From the NCBI GenBank assembly GCA_039984715.1, contig JBDWUA010000009.1, forward strand, positions 1 through 64,000: a stretch of 64,000 nucleotides of DNA. Reading direction: 5' to 3'. This stretch comes from JABSSA01 sp039984715 (GTDB lineage: Bacteria > Pseudomonadota > Alphaproteobacteria > Rhodobacterales > Rhodobacteraceae). Each line of letters opens with the position of its first letter. The stretch's first letter is position 1. The position numbers and the translations under genes were made by a program. Positions 17,660 through 27,287 of the stretch are shown piece after piece. The notes beneath the pieces were generated by a model, which searched no databases, was not told the origin of the DNA, and saw only the letters and a list, made by a program, of their open reading frames with translations.

Positions 17660-20600
17660 ATGACCAAGTATGACGCAGAATGGGCACGTGCTGAGACTGA
17701 AAAGCGCGCGTGGATGGCTGAAAACGGGATGTATTCCGAGGACGAGGAACATTCGTCCTGTGGGGTTGGGCTTGTTGTGTCTGTCAATGGCACGCGGTCG
17801 CGCGAGGTTGTTGAAAACGGGATCGCGGCCCTTAAGGCGATTTGGCACCGGGGTGCTGTGGATGCGGATGGCAAGACCGGCGACGGCGCTGGCATTCATG
17901 TGCAAATTCCTGAGCCGTTCTTTTACGACCAGATTGAACGAACTGGTCACACACCCAACAAAGATCAACGGATCGCTGTGGGTCAGGTGTTTTTACCGCG
18001 TACCGATTTTGGAGCGCAAGAAACCTGTCGGACCATTGTCGAAACCGAAGTTTTGCGCATGGGCTATTACATCTATGGCTGGCGTCATGTGCCTGTGCAT
18101 GTGGAATGTCTGGGTGAAAAGGCGAACGCGACACGGCCCGAGATTGAGCAGATCTTGATCTCGAATTCCAAGGGCGTTGACGAGGAAACATTCGAACGCG
18201 AGCTGTATGTCATTCGGCGTCGGATCGAAAAGGCGGCTGTGGCGGCGCAGGTGGGGGCGCTTTATATCGCGTCGTTGTCGTGCCGGTCGATCATTTACAA
18301 AGGCATGATGTTGGCCGAGCAGGTTGCGGATTTCTATCCCGATTTGCAGGATGAACGCTTTGAATCGGCCTTTGCGATTTATCACCAGCGGTATTCGACA
18401 AACACTTTCCCACAGTGGTGGTTGGCGCAACCGTTCCGGATGTTGGCCCATAACGGCGAGATCAACACGCTGAAGGGCAACTTGAACTGGATGAAAAGCC
18501 ACGAAATCCGCATGGCGTCGGGTGCGTTTGGCGACATGGCCGAAGATATCAAGCCTATCGTGGCGCCGGGGTCTTCGGATTCGGCGGCGTTGGATTCGGT
18601 GTTCGAAGTGTTGGTGCGTGCAGGACGCAGTGCGCCGATGGCCAAGACAATGATGGTGCCAGAAAGCTGGTCCAAGCAGGCGTTGGAATTGCCGCAAGCG
18701 TGGCGGGACATGTATTCCTATTGCAATGCCGTCATGGAACCTTGGGATGGTCCGGCCGCTTTGGCGATGACAGACGGACGCTGGGTCTGTGCGGGTCTGG
18801 ATCGCAATGGTCTGCGGCCGATGCGGTATGTCGTGACAAATGACGGCATGGTCATTGCTGGTTCGGAAACCGGGATGGTGCCGCTGGACGAAGCGCGCGT
18901 GATTGAAAAGGGCGCGTTGGGTCCGGGTCAATTGCTGGCTGTGGATATGGAAGAAGGCAAGCTGTTCCACGATACTGACATCAAGGACAAGTTGGCGGAA
19001 ACACTTCCGTTTGGGGATTGGGTCGGCAAGATCAAGAACCTAGACAGCGCGCTGGCTGGGGCGACTGAAAAGGCGATGTTCAGCGGAGAAGAGCTGCGCA
19101 AACGCCAGATCGCTGCAGGCTATTCCATCGAAGAGCTTGAACAGATTTTGGCACCGATGGCCGAGGACGGCAAAGAGACTTTGGCCTCTATGGGGGATGA
19201 CACGCCCAGCGCGGTTCTGTCCAAAAAGTATCGCCCATTGAGCCATTTCTTTCGCCAGAACTTTAGTCAGGTGACCAATCCGCCCATCGATTCATTGCGT
19301 GAATACCGCGTGATGAGCCTGAAGACGCGGTTTGGGAACCTAAAGAACGTGTTGGATCAAGATGGCAGCCAGACCGAAATTTTGGTGCTGGACAGTCCGT
19401 TTGTCGGCAACGCGCAGTTCGAAATACTGATCGAAGAGTTTAACGCCGATCTGGCCACAATCGATTGTACATTTGAGGCCGGGCAAGGGTCCTTGAACGC
19501 CGCCCTTTTGCGCATCCGATCCGAAGCCGAAGATGCGGTGCGGTCAGGCGCTGGGCATATCGTGCTGACCGATCAGCATTCCGACGGTGACAAAGTTTCG
19601 ATGCCGATGATTTTGGCAACAAGCGCGGTTCACAGCCATCTGACCCGCAAAGGGTTGCGCACCTTCTGTTCGCTGAATGTGCGGTCGGCAGAATGTATCG
19701 ACCCGCATTACTTTGCGGTTCTGATCGGCTGCGGCGCGACTGTTGTGAACGCCTATCTGGCCGAAGATTCACTGGCCGAACGCATCGACAAGGGTCTGAT
19801 TGACGGCACCTTGACCGAAGCGGTGGCGCGGTATCGTGACGCCATTGATCAAGGATTGCTGAAAATCATGTCCAAGATGGGCATTTCGGTTGTGTCATCC
19901 TATCGCGGTGGTCTGAATTTCGAAGCCGTCGGCCTGAGCCGTGCCATGGTCAACGAATTCTTCCCCGGTATGATCAGCCGTATTTCCGGTATTGGCGTCA
20001 GCGGTCTGCAAGCCAAAGCCGAAGAGGTGCACACCCAAGGCTGGGCTGGCGGGCAGGTTCTGCCTATTGGCGGCTTCTACAAAGCGCGCAAATCTGGCGA
20101 GACCCACGCATGGGAAGCCACCGCCATGCACATGTTGCAAATGGCGTGTAACAAAGCCTCGTACGAGATGTGGAAGCAGTATTCCGCAAAGATGAAATCC
20201 AACCCTCCGATCCACTTGCGCGACTTGATGGACATCAAACCCATCGGAACCGCGATCCCGATCGAAGACGTGGAAAGCATCACATCGATCCGCAAACGGT
20301 TTGTCACACCGGGCATGTCCTTGGGCGCGCTCAGCCCCGAGGCACACAAGACCCTAAACGTGGCGATGAACCGGATTGGTGCAAAATCCGACAGTGGTGA
20401 AGGCGGCGAAGATCCGGCGCATTTCCACCCGGAACCAAATGGGGACAACCCAAGCGCCAAGATCAAACAGGTGGCATCGGGTCGGTTTGGGGTCACTGCG
20501 GAATACCTGAACCAATGCGAAGAGCTTGAGATCAAAGTCGCACAGGGCGCAAAGCCCGGCGAAGGCGGGCAATTGCCCGGTATGAAGGTCACTGACCTGA

Positions 20601-22189
20601 TTGCACGGCTGCGGCATTCGACCAAGGGTGTTACGCTGATTTCACCGCCACCACACCACGACATCTATTCCATCGAGGATTTGGCGCAGCTGATCTATGA
20701 TCTGAAACAGATCAATCCACGCTGTAAGGTGACTGTGAAACTGGTCGCATCCTCTGGTGTTGGGACAATTGCGGCGGGTGTGGCCAAGGCCAAAGCTGAC
20801 GTGATCCTGATTTCAGGCCATAACGGTGGCACAGGTGCATCCCCAGCCACATCGATCAAACATGCGGGTCTACCTTGGGAAATGGGTCTGACCGAAGCGC
20901 ATCAGGTGTTGTCGATGAACAACCTACGCGGTCGCGTTACACTGCGCACCGATGGTGGGTTGCGCACTGGTCGTGACATTGTCATGGCGGCGATGATGGG
21001 GGCCGAAGAATACGGGATCGGCACCGCGGCGTTGATTGCGATGGGTTGCATCATGGTGCGTCAGTGTCAGTCAAACACTTGTCCCGTTGGTGTGTGTACT
21101 CAGGACGAAGAGTTGCGCGACAAGTTCACAGGGAACGCGGATAAGGTTGTTAATCTGATCACCTTCTATGCAACTGAAGTGCGGGAAATTCTGGCTCAAA
21201 TCGGGGCGCGCAGCCTTGATGACGTGATTGGCCGTGCCGATCTGTTAAGCCAAGTTTCGCGTGGGTCTGCGCATCTGGATGATTTGGACCTGAACCCGAT
21301 GCTGATCACCGTCGATGGGTCAGACAAGATCGTTTATAACCGCGACCGTGATCGCAATGCTGTTCCAGACACGTTGGATGCACAGATTGTACGGGATGCG
21401 GCGCGGTTCCTGAACGATGGTGAAAAGATGCAGCTGCAATACGCGGTGCAAAACACGCATCGAACTGTAGGCACACGCACATCCAGCCATATTGTTCAGC
21501 AATTCGGGATGCGCAACACGCTGCAACCTGATCATCTGACCGTCAAACTGAACGGATCTGCCGGTCAATCGTTGGGTGCGTTTGCAGCACCCGGCCTGAA
21601 ACTGGAAGTGTCGGGGGATGCCAATGATTACGTCGGCAAGGGTTTGTCTGGCGGAACAGTCATCGTGCGTCCGCCCATGGCATCGCCAATCGTCGCGGCC
21701 GAGAACACCATTATCGGCAACACTGTCCTTTATGGTGCAACGGATGGGTTTTTGTTTGCAGCCGGGCGCGCAGGTGAACGGTTTGCGGTGCGCAATTCGG
21801 GGGCCAAGGTTGTTGTCGAAGGCTGTGGATCGAACGGTTGTGAATATATGACCGGAGGCGTTGCCGTCATATTAGGGTCAATCGGAGCCAACTTTGGGGC
21901 CGGTATGACGGGTGGCATGGCGTATTTGTATGATCCTGAGGGAACAAGTGCCGCGTTGATGAACATGGAGACGCTGGTGACTTGCCCGGTCACTGTGGAC
22001 CACTGGAAGTCGCAATTGGAAGAGTTGCTTGAACGACATCTCGTCGAGACAGGCAGCCGAAAAGCCGCCGATATTCTTCAGCATTGGGACACAGAACGTC
22101 ATCATTTCGTTCAGGTCTGTCCAAAAGAGATGCTGAACAAACTGGCAGTTCCAATCAGCTTGGAAAAAGGCGCTATTCCTGCGGAATAG
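17660..22189 (+). CDS. gltB: Glutamate synthase large (alpha) subunit
   Basis: 1,509 residues, the usual length. It takes the amide nitrogen of glutamine, channels ammonia and makes glutamate from 2-oxoglutarate with electrons from GltD. A 33-residue propeptide precedes the class II amidotransferase nucleophile Cys34 (HSSCGVGLVV). The central domain is followed by the FMN domain (about 830-1200), with SGEGGEDPAHF and GHNGGTGASPATS. The 3Fe-4S cluster cysteines are in CIMVRQCQSNTCPVGVC. The C-terminal GXGXG beta-helix ends with GCGSNGCEYMTGG and GMTGGMAYLYD. The ribosome site AGGAGAAGGG precedes the ATG. A hairpin terminator follows at 22219. Confidence 0.97.
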   Translation: MTKYDAEWARAETEKRAWMAENGMYSEDEEHSSCGVGLVVSVNGTRSREVVENGIAALKAIWHRGAVDADGKTGDGAGIHVQIPEPFFYDQIERTGHTPNKDQRIAVGQVFLPRTDFGAQETCRTIVETEVLRMGYYIYGWRHVPVHVECLGEKANATRPEIEQILISNSKGVDEETFERELYVIRRRIEKAAVAAQVGALYIASLSCRSIIYKGMMLAEQVADFYPDLQDERFESAFAIYHQRYSTNTFPQWWLAQPFRMLAHNGEINTLKGNLNWMKSHEIRMASGAFGDMAEDIKPIVAPGSSDSAALDSVFEVLVRAGRSAPMAKTMMVPESWSKQALELPQAWRDMYSYCNAVMEPWDGPAALAMTDGRWVCAGLDRNGLRPMRYVVTNDGMVIAGSETGMVPLDEARVIEKGALGPGQLLAVDMEEGKLFHDTDIKDKLAETLPFGDWVGKIKNLDSALAGATEKAMFSGEELRKRQIAAGYSIEELEQILAPMAEDGKETLASMGDDTPSAVLSKKYRPLSHFFRQNFSQVTNPPIDSLREYRVMSLKTRFGNLKNVLDQDGSQTEILVLDSPFVGNAQFEILIEEFNADLATIDCTFEAGQGSLNAALLRIRSEAEDAVRSGAGHIVLTDQHSDGDKVSMPMILATSAVHSHLTRKGLRTFCSLNVRSAECIDPHYFAVLIGCGATVVNAYLAEDSLAERIDKGLIDGTLTEAVARYRDAIDQGLLKIMSKMGISVVSSYRGGLNFEAVGLSRAMVNEFFPGMISRISGIGVSGLQAKAEEVHTQGWAGGQVLPIGGFYKARKSGETHAWEATAMHMLQMACNKASYEMWKQYSAKMKSNPPIHLRDLMDIKPIGTAIPIEDVESITSIRKRFVTPGMSLGALSPEAHKTLNVAMNRIGAKSDSGEGGEDPAHFHPEPNGDNPSAKIKQVASGRFGVTAEYLNQCEELEIKVAQGAKPGEGGQLPGMKVTDLIARLRHSTKGVTLISPPPHHDIYSIEDLAQLIYDLKQINPRCKVTVKLVASSGVGTIAAGVAKAKADVILISGHNGGTGASPATSIKHAGLPWEMGLTEAHQVLSMNNLRGRVTLRTDGGLRTGRDIVMAAMMGAEEYGIGTAALIAMGCIMVRQCQSNTCPVGVCTQDEELRDKFTGNADKVVNLITFYATEVREILAQIGARSLDDVIGRADLLSQVSRGSAHLDDLDLNPMLITVDGSDKIVYNRDRDRNAVPDTLDAQIVRDAARFLNDGEKMQLQYAVQNTHRTVGTRTSSHIVQQFGMRNTLQPDHLTVKLNGSAGQSLGAFAAPGLKLEVSGDANDYVGKGLSGGTVIVRPPMASPIVAAENTIIGNTVLYGATDGFLFAAGRAGERFAVRNSGAKVVVEGCGSNGCEYMTGGVAVILGSIGANFGAGMTGGMAYLYDPEGTSAALMNMETLVTCPVTVDHWKSQLEELLERHLVETGSRKAADILQHWDTERHHFVQVCPKEMLNKLAVPISLEKGAIPAE

Positions 22190-22218
22190 AGCGCCTTACC
22201 ATGCAATTCTGCAAGCGG

Positions 22219-22250
22219 GGCCTGAGGTTTTCAACCTCGGGCCTAGTCTT
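22219..22250 (+). terminator. Rho-independent-type terminator after gltB
   Basis: GGCCTGAGGTT (22219-22229) pairs with AACCTCGGGCC (22233-22243) around a 3-base loop, with one G-T pair, followed by a short T-rich stretch (TAGTCTTTCT). It lies 30 bases after the gltB stop and before a convergent small gene. Confidence 0.7.
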
Positions 22251-22274
22251 TCTCAGGCGTAATCTTTTATGGGT

Positions 22275-22508
22275 CTAGTCTTTCGCTGAACCCACCATCT
22301 TTGTCGCATAGTCCTTGCTGCCCACATGTGTGTTTTCAGCAAGGATACCTGCCACTTTACCTGGCATTGTGCCCATCTTGGCCGCGATGACGTAATCCGC
22401 ATCCCCGGACCAGCTGAGCAACCAAACAAGGGCTGCTTCTGTGTTGTTCAAGACCCGCACTTGTGTCGGGATTTGTACTTCGCTTGATGCTCCTAATACA
22501 TCGATCAT
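22275..22508 (-). CDS. Conserved-looking small protein, unknown
   Basis: 77 residues from ATG at 22508, with CCGGAG 8 bases upstream, which supports a real gene. The sequence has no signal peptide or clear membrane span and begins MIDVLGASSEVQIPTQ. It contains a Trp-rich patch (ALVWLLSWSGDADY). No family was recognised. It is convergent with gltB and divergent from mtgA, so it is a single-gene unit. Confidence 0.55.
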   Translation of the reverse strand: MIDVLGASSEVQIPTQVRVLNNTEAALVWLLSWSGDADYVIAAKMGTMPGKVAGILAENTHVGSKDYATKMVGSAKD

Positions 22509-22752
22509 TTTTTATACTCCGGAACCGACCGTAACACGGTGGACTGCCCCCGAAGTCCGCATAACTGATGTAACAGAAAGTTGTAGATTCCCCGAGCGAT
22601 TAACAGTTTGTAATTTATTCCATTTTTTCGAAATTCTGATGAACTTGGTGTTGATCGATCTGAACGACGCGTTGATGTCGCAGTCACAACAGCGGTGCGG
22701 AAATTATCGCATGGGGCATTCAATTGCGCGTTGGCGCTGGTATATCTGCGCC

Positions 22753-23481
22753 ATGGCAAAAAAGACCACGCGCAGCAAAAAGAGAAAAACCAAGCCCAAA
22801 CCGATACGCGACGCTGTTCGGTTTATGGTGCGTTGGGGTATGCGCGGTGTGGGCGCTGTGGTGTTGCTGGCTGTGGTTTTGGGTCTGTTGTGGGGCCTCG
22901 TGAACCCACCCACAACGTTTTACATGATGCAGGAATCGCGCCGTTTGGGCGGTGTGGATCAGGAATGGGTCGATATCGAAGATATTTCGCCCGCGATGGT
23001 GCGGTCTGTTGTGGCAGCAGAAGATGCGAATTTTTGCCTGCATTGGGGTCTGGATGTTGCGGCCATCCGTCTGGCCATCGAAGAAGGTCGGGGGCGCGGG
23101 GCGTCAACGATCAGCCAGCAGGTCGTTAAGAATGTTTATCTTTGGCAGGGGCGCACCTGGCTGCGCAAGGCGCTTGAGGCAGGGATGACACCGCTGATCG
23201 AAGCCTTGTGGTCCAAGCGGCGTATTCTTGAGGTCTATTTGAACGTGGCCGAATTTGACGAGGGTGTGTTTGGAGTGGATGCCGCCGCGTTGCATTACTT
23301 TGGCGAAACACCCAAAGGATTAAGCAATCAACAAGCCGCACGGTTGGCTGCGGTTCTGCCCAACCCCAAAGGGCGCTCGGCGAAAAATCCCTCTGCGCGT
23401 ATACGTAAACGGGCCGCTTCGATACAAGATGGGGCAGCCACGATCAAAGCAGATGGCCGTGCAAAGTGTTTCGAGAGTTGA
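22753..23481 (+). CDS. mtgA: Monofunctional peptidoglycan transglycosylase
   Basis: 242 residues from ATG at 22753; upstream in-frame starts lack the basic leader typical of the family. It polymerises lipid II into glycan strands at the outer face of the inner membrane. A basic N-terminus (MAKKTTRSKKRKTKPK) is followed by one membrane span at about 32-52. The GT51 motifs are in order: EDANFCLHWGLDV (catalytic Glu), GASTISQQVVKN, and KRRILEVYLNVAEF. There is no transpeptidase domain. Neighbours are unrelated by function; uppP nearby provides the matching carrier lipid step. Confidence 0.93.
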   Translation: MAKKTTRSKKRKTKPKPIRDAVRFMVRWGMRGVGAVVLLAVVLGLLWGLVNPPTTFYMMQESRRLGGVDQEWVDIEDISPAMVRSVVAAEDANFCLHWGLDVAAIRLAIEEGRGRGASTISQQVVKNVYLWQGRTWLRKALEAGMTPLIEALWSKRRILEVYLNVAEFDEGVFGVDAAALHYFGETPKGLSNQQAARLAAVLPNPKGRSAKNPSARIRKRAASIQDGAATIKADGRAKCFES

Positions 23482-23532
23482 AATCAAACGCAGCACAGTG
23501 CATTCATGCTCAAACTTGGATCAGAGATTGTG

Positions 23533-24198
23533 ATGGCGCGACTATTTCACGTACCCCTTTCCCCCTTCTGCCGCAAAGTGCGTTTGAGCCTTGCGGAAAA
23601 GAAGGTCGAGGTGGAATTGGTAGAGGAACGGTACTGGGAACAGGACCCGGATTTCATGAAACGAAATCCTGCGGGCAAAGTGCCAGTTCTCAAGATTGAC
23701 GGTATCACGATGTCCGAAAGCTCGGCCATTTGCGAATATATCGAAGAAACGCGTCCCGAACCTTCGTTGCTGCCCAAAGAGCCAGAAGAACGTTTGGAAG
23801 TGCGCCGATTGATCGGGTGGTTCGACGACAAGTTCCACGCCGAAGTCACGTCAAAGCTGCTGTACGAGCGGGTCAACAAAAAGCTGACCCAAACAGGGTA
23901 TCCCGACAGCAAGAACGTCAAAGCCGGGGCCAAGGCGATCAAGTATCATCTGGATTACATGACATGGCTTTTGGATCACCGTCGCTGGCTGGCCGGGGAC
24001 AGCATGTCTTTGGCGGATTTTGCCGCTGCCGCGCATCTGTCAGCGCTGGATTATATTTCTGATGTGGATTGGAATCGCAGCGACGCCGTCAAAGACTGGT
24101 ACGCCAAAATCAAATCCCGCCCGGCCTTCCGATCCATTCTGGCGGATCAGGTTTCGGGATTTCCACCGCCTCGACATTACAATGATCTGGATTTCTGA
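23533..24198 (+). CDS. Glutathione S-transferase family protein
   Basis: 221 residues from ATG at 23533 (MARLFHVPLSPFCRKVR); an ATG at 23506 would add nine residues with no ribosome site. The thioredoxin-like N-terminal domain has SPFCRKVRLSLAEKK, in which Ser or Cys would contact glutathione, a cis-Pro at VPVLKIDG and ESSAICEYIEE. An all-helical C-terminal domain includes DSMSLADFAAAAHLSALDY. Such proteins conjugate or reduce electrophiles, but the substrate is not known. The gene is followed within 45 bases by queG on the same strand, so the two probably share a transcript. Confidence 0.88.
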   Translation: MARLFHVPLSPFCRKVRLSLAEKKVEVELVEERYWEQDPDFMKRNPAGKVPVLKIDGITMSESSAICEYIEETRPEPSLLPKEPEERLEVRRLIGWFDDKFHAEVTSKLLYERVNKKLTQTGYPDSKNVKAGAKAIKYHLDYMTWLLDHRRWLAGDSMSLADFAAAAHLSALDYISDVDWNRSDAVKDWYAKIKSRPAFRSILADQVSGFPPPRHYNDLDF

Positions 24199-24240
24199 TC
24201 CCATGATCCGCGCATGTCTGCATGTGCTAAGACCCTGATC

Positions 24241-25272
24241 ATGGACCTCAAGGCACGCATCATCGAAAAAGCGCTGGAAGAAGGCTTTGTCGCGGCGCGC
24301 GTTTGTGCGCCCAGCGCGGTGCCACAGGTCAAGGATCGCCTGCGCCATTACGTTGAAAGCGGATACCACGGTCAAATGGGCTGGATGGAAGACCGCATGC
24401 ATTGGCGCGGCGACCCAACTGCCCTGTGGCCCGAAGCGCGATCCGTTTTGATGCTGGCCGAAAGCTATGCCCCGCAGCACGATCCATTGCAGATTCTGGA
24501 CCACCCCGAACAAGCGGCCATTTCCGTCTATGCCCAGAACAAGGATTACCATGATCTGGTCAAAAAGCGGCTTAAACGGTTGGCGCGTTGGATGGTCGGC
24601 GAAACCGGATGCGAATTAAAAGTCTTTGTGGACACAGCCCCTGTTCCGGAAAAGGCGCTGGGTCAGGCGGCGGGTCTTGGATGGCAAGGCAAACACACCA
24701 ATCTGGTCAGTCGGGATTGGGGAAACTGGGCCTTTTTAGGGTCTGTTTTCACGACGCTTGACCTGACACCGGATGCCGCAGAACCCGATCATTGCGGGTC
24801 TTGTCGTTCTTGTTTGGACATCTGCCCAACAGACGCCTTTCCGGCCCCCTATCAGCTGGATGCGCGCCGCTGCATTTCCTATCTGACCATTGAACACAAA
24901 GGGCCAATTGATCCCGAATTGCGCGCCTTGATGGGCAATCGCATTTATGGATGTGATGATTGTCTGGCGGCCTGTCCTTGGAACAAATTCGCCGTTGAGG
25001 CCCGCGAGCTGCGCTATCAATCGCGCCCCGACCTTTTGGCACCTGATCTGGCTGAATTGGCACTGCTTGACGACGCGGCGTTTCGTGCCAAATTTTCCGG
25101 ATCGCCCATCAAACGGATTGGTCGAGATCGGTTTGTGCGCAATGTCCTTTATGCAATCGGGAATTCGGATGCGGCGCATTTGCGACCTGTGGCGCAAGCC
25201 TTGTGTGATGACGACAATGCCATCGTGGCCGATGCGGCGCGGTGGGCGGTGGAAAGGTTAGACACGCCATGA
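24241..25272 (+). CDS. queG: Epoxyqueuosine reductase
   Basis: 343 residues from ATG at 24241; an ATG at 24214 is also possible and neither has a strong ribosome site. It performs the last step of queuosine synthesis in tRNA, reducing epoxyqueuosine with a cobalamin cofactor. The N-terminal domain has KVFVDTAPVPEKALG (catalytic Asp) and GWQGKHTNLV. Two 4Fe-4S clusters are marked by CGSCRSCLDICP and CDDCLAACPW. A HEAT-like C-terminus includes DRFVRNVLYAIGNS. The stop overlaps the next start as ATGA, so the hydantoinase-like gene is translationally coupled. Confidence 0.94.
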   Translation: MDLKARIIEKALEEGFVAARVCAPSAVPQVKDRLRHYVESGYHGQMGWMEDRMHWRGDPTALWPEARSVLMLAESYAPQHDPLQILDHPEQAAISVYAQNKDYHDLVKKRLKRLARWMVGETGCELKVFVDTAPVPEKALGQAAGLGWQGKHTNLVSRDWGNWAFLGSVFTTLDLTPDAAEPDHCGSCRSCLDICPTDAFPAPYQLDARRCISYLTIEHKGPIDPELRALMGNRIYGCDDCLAACPWNKFAVEARELRYQSRPDLLAPDLAELALLDDAAFRAKFSGSPIKRIGRDRFVRNVLYAIGNSDAAHLRPVAQALCDDDNAIVADAARWAVERLDTP

Positions 25273-27287
25273 CGTTGCTTTTGGGTGTGGACACGGGCGG
25301 CACATATACCGATGCGGTTCTGATCCGAGACGAAAAGGACGTGTTGGCCACGGCGAAATCGCTGACGACGCGTCATGATCTGGCGATCGGGGTCGGCGCT
25401 GCGGTGCAATCCGTCATCGACACGGCCGGGGTGCAAGCGGGCGACATTCACATGGCCGCGCTGTCCACAACTTTGGCCACCAACGCCTTGGTCGAAGGGC
25501 AAGGTGGGCGTGTTGGGCTGATCTATATCGGGTTTCGCGAGGCTGATCTGGAAACCCATGGCTTGGCCGACGCCTTGAAGGGTGATCCGGTTTGCGTGCT
25601 GACAGGGGGTCATGGTCATTCAGGACACGAAGGCGAACCGTTGGATGAGGCCCGTCTTTTGGCCTTTTTAGAGACTTATAGTGACAGTGTCAGTGGCTTT
25701 GCCGTTGCCAGTCGATTTGCGACCCGTAACCCCGCACATGAGTTGCGCGCTATGGCGATGATTGCCGAACAATCCCGTCGCCCTGTGTCCGCATCCCATC
25801 AATTGTCGGCAAAACTGGGTGGGCCGCGGCGTGCGTTGACGGCCTTGTTGAACGCACGATTGATCGGCATGATCGAAGGCTTGATCGGGCGCACTGAGCG
25901 TCAATTGAAAGACATGGGGGTTGTCGCGCCTTTGATGGTCGTGCGCGGCGATGGCGCATTGATGAGCGCAACCGAAGCCCGGCGCAGACCCATCGAAACC
26001 ATCCTAAGCGGTCCAGCTGCCAGCCTTGTCGGGGCGCGTTGGCTGACTGGCGTACAGGATGCGTTGGTCAGCGATATCGGCGGAACAACGACTGATGTGG
26101 CGCTGTTGCGGGGTGGGCGGCCGGCGTTGGACCCCGAAGGCGCGCGCGTCGGGCCCTATCGCACCATGGTCGAAGCCGTGCAGATGCGCACATTTGGATT
26201 GGGTGGCGACAGTGAAGTGCAATTGGTGGCCCAAGGGTTGCTGGGTGGGGTCACTTTGGGGCCACGTCGTTTGGTGCCCGTTTCCTTGATCGCGCAAGAC
26301 GCCCCCGATGTTGTGCTGCCCGCGTTAGAGCAGCAATTGCTGCAAACAGTGCCCGGAGAATATGACGCCCGGTTTGCGCGTCCGGTGCCCGGTATCGGAA
26401 CCGAAGGGATTGGTGAACGCGAACAGGTGTTGCTTGATCGGTTGGATGGGCGCGTACAGCCTTTGTCGGCTGTTTTGCGAAATCGGCTTGAACTGGGTGC
26501 GCTAAAGCGATTGGTGTCGCGGGGTTTGGTTCAGGTCGCGGGGGTTACGCCATCAGACGCGGCGCATGTTTTGGGCTTGGTGTCGGTTTGGAATACGGAT
26601 GCGGCACATATGGCGTTAAAGCTGTTTGGGCGGCGACGTGACGGGGCCGGGAATATGCTGGCCAAAACGTCAGAAGATTTGGCACAGATCATTATCGATC
26701 AAATGACCCGGCAAACTGGGTTGACCCTGCTAGAGACCGCTTTCGCAGAAGAAGGCGTAGAATTGCCGCCCGCAGAACTGGCGCAGCATCCATTGATGCA
26801 GATGGGATTGCGGAACCATACCAACGTCATTCGTATACAGGCCGGTTTGGCCTTGCCCGTTGTTGCCTTGGGTGCATCTGCCGCCAGTTATTATCCGGCT
26901 GTTGGTGCGTTGCTGGGCACCGAAATGCGTGTTCCTGAACATGCGGGCGTGGCCAATGCCATTGGCGCGGTTGTTGGGCGCGTTGTTGTGCGCAAGCAAG
27001 GCAGCGTGACGTCAGAAGGCGAAGGCCGGTTCCGCGTGCATTTTGACACTGGTCCGCAGGATTTTGCGGCACGCGACGGCGCCTTGGATGCGTTAGAATC
27101 TGAGCTGCGCGAACAAGCGATCCAAGCGGCAATTGCGGCAGGGGCCGTTGATGTCGAAGTGACGCCAACTCGTAAGATCGAAGAGGCGGTAATTGAATCT
27201 CGGACGGTCTTTATTCAGGCGGAAATCAGTGTCGAAGCCTCTGGTCGACCACGTTTGACGGCCGACCAGAGTGCAACAAAGCTTTAG
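25269..27287 (+). CDS. Hydantoinase/oxoprolinase family protein
   Basis: 672 residues from ATG at 25269. The N-terminal ATPase fold begins LLGVDTGGTYTDAV, the phosphate-binding loop of the HyuA family. ALSTTLATNALVEG follows, then VSDIGGTTTDVALLRGGRPA in the middle. HyuA-type enzymes open hydantoin or 5-oxoproline rings using ATP, usually with a HyuB subunit. No hyuB is seen here, so the substrate is open. The ATGA overlap with queG shows coupled translation. The 3' end overlaps the convergent chemoreceptor gene by 4 bases. Confidence 0.88.
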   Translation: MTLLLGVDTGGTYTDAVLIRDEKDVLATAKSLTTRHDLAIGVGAAVQSVIDTAGVQAGDIHMAALSTTLATNALVEGQGGRVGLIYIGFREADLETHGLADALKGDPVCVLTGGHGHSGHEGEPLDEARLLAFLETYSDSVSGFAVASRFATRNPAHELRAMAMIAEQSRRPVSASHQLSAKLGGPRRALTALLNARLIGMIEGLIGRTERQLKDMGVVAPLMVVRGDGALMSATEARRRPIETILSGPAASLVGARWLTGVQDALVSDIGGTTTDVALLRGGRPALDPEGARVGPYRTMVEAVQMRTFGLGGDSEVQLVAQGLLGGVTLGPRRLVPVSLIAQDAPDVVLPALEQQLLQTVPGEYDARFARPVPGIGTEGIGEREQVLLDRLDGRVQPLSAVLRNRLELGALKRLVSRGLVQVAGVTPSDAAHVLGLVSVWNTDAAHMALKLFGRRRDGAGNMLAKTSEDLAQIIIDQMTRQTGLTLLETAFAEEGVELPPAELAQHPLMQMGLRNHTNVIRIQAGLALPVVALGASAASYYPAVGALLGTEMRVPEHAGVANAIGAVVGRVVVRKQGSVTSEGEGRFRVHFDTGPQDFAARDGALDALESELREQAIQAAIAAGAVDVEVTPTRKIEEAVIESRTVFIQAEISVEASGRPRLTADQSATKL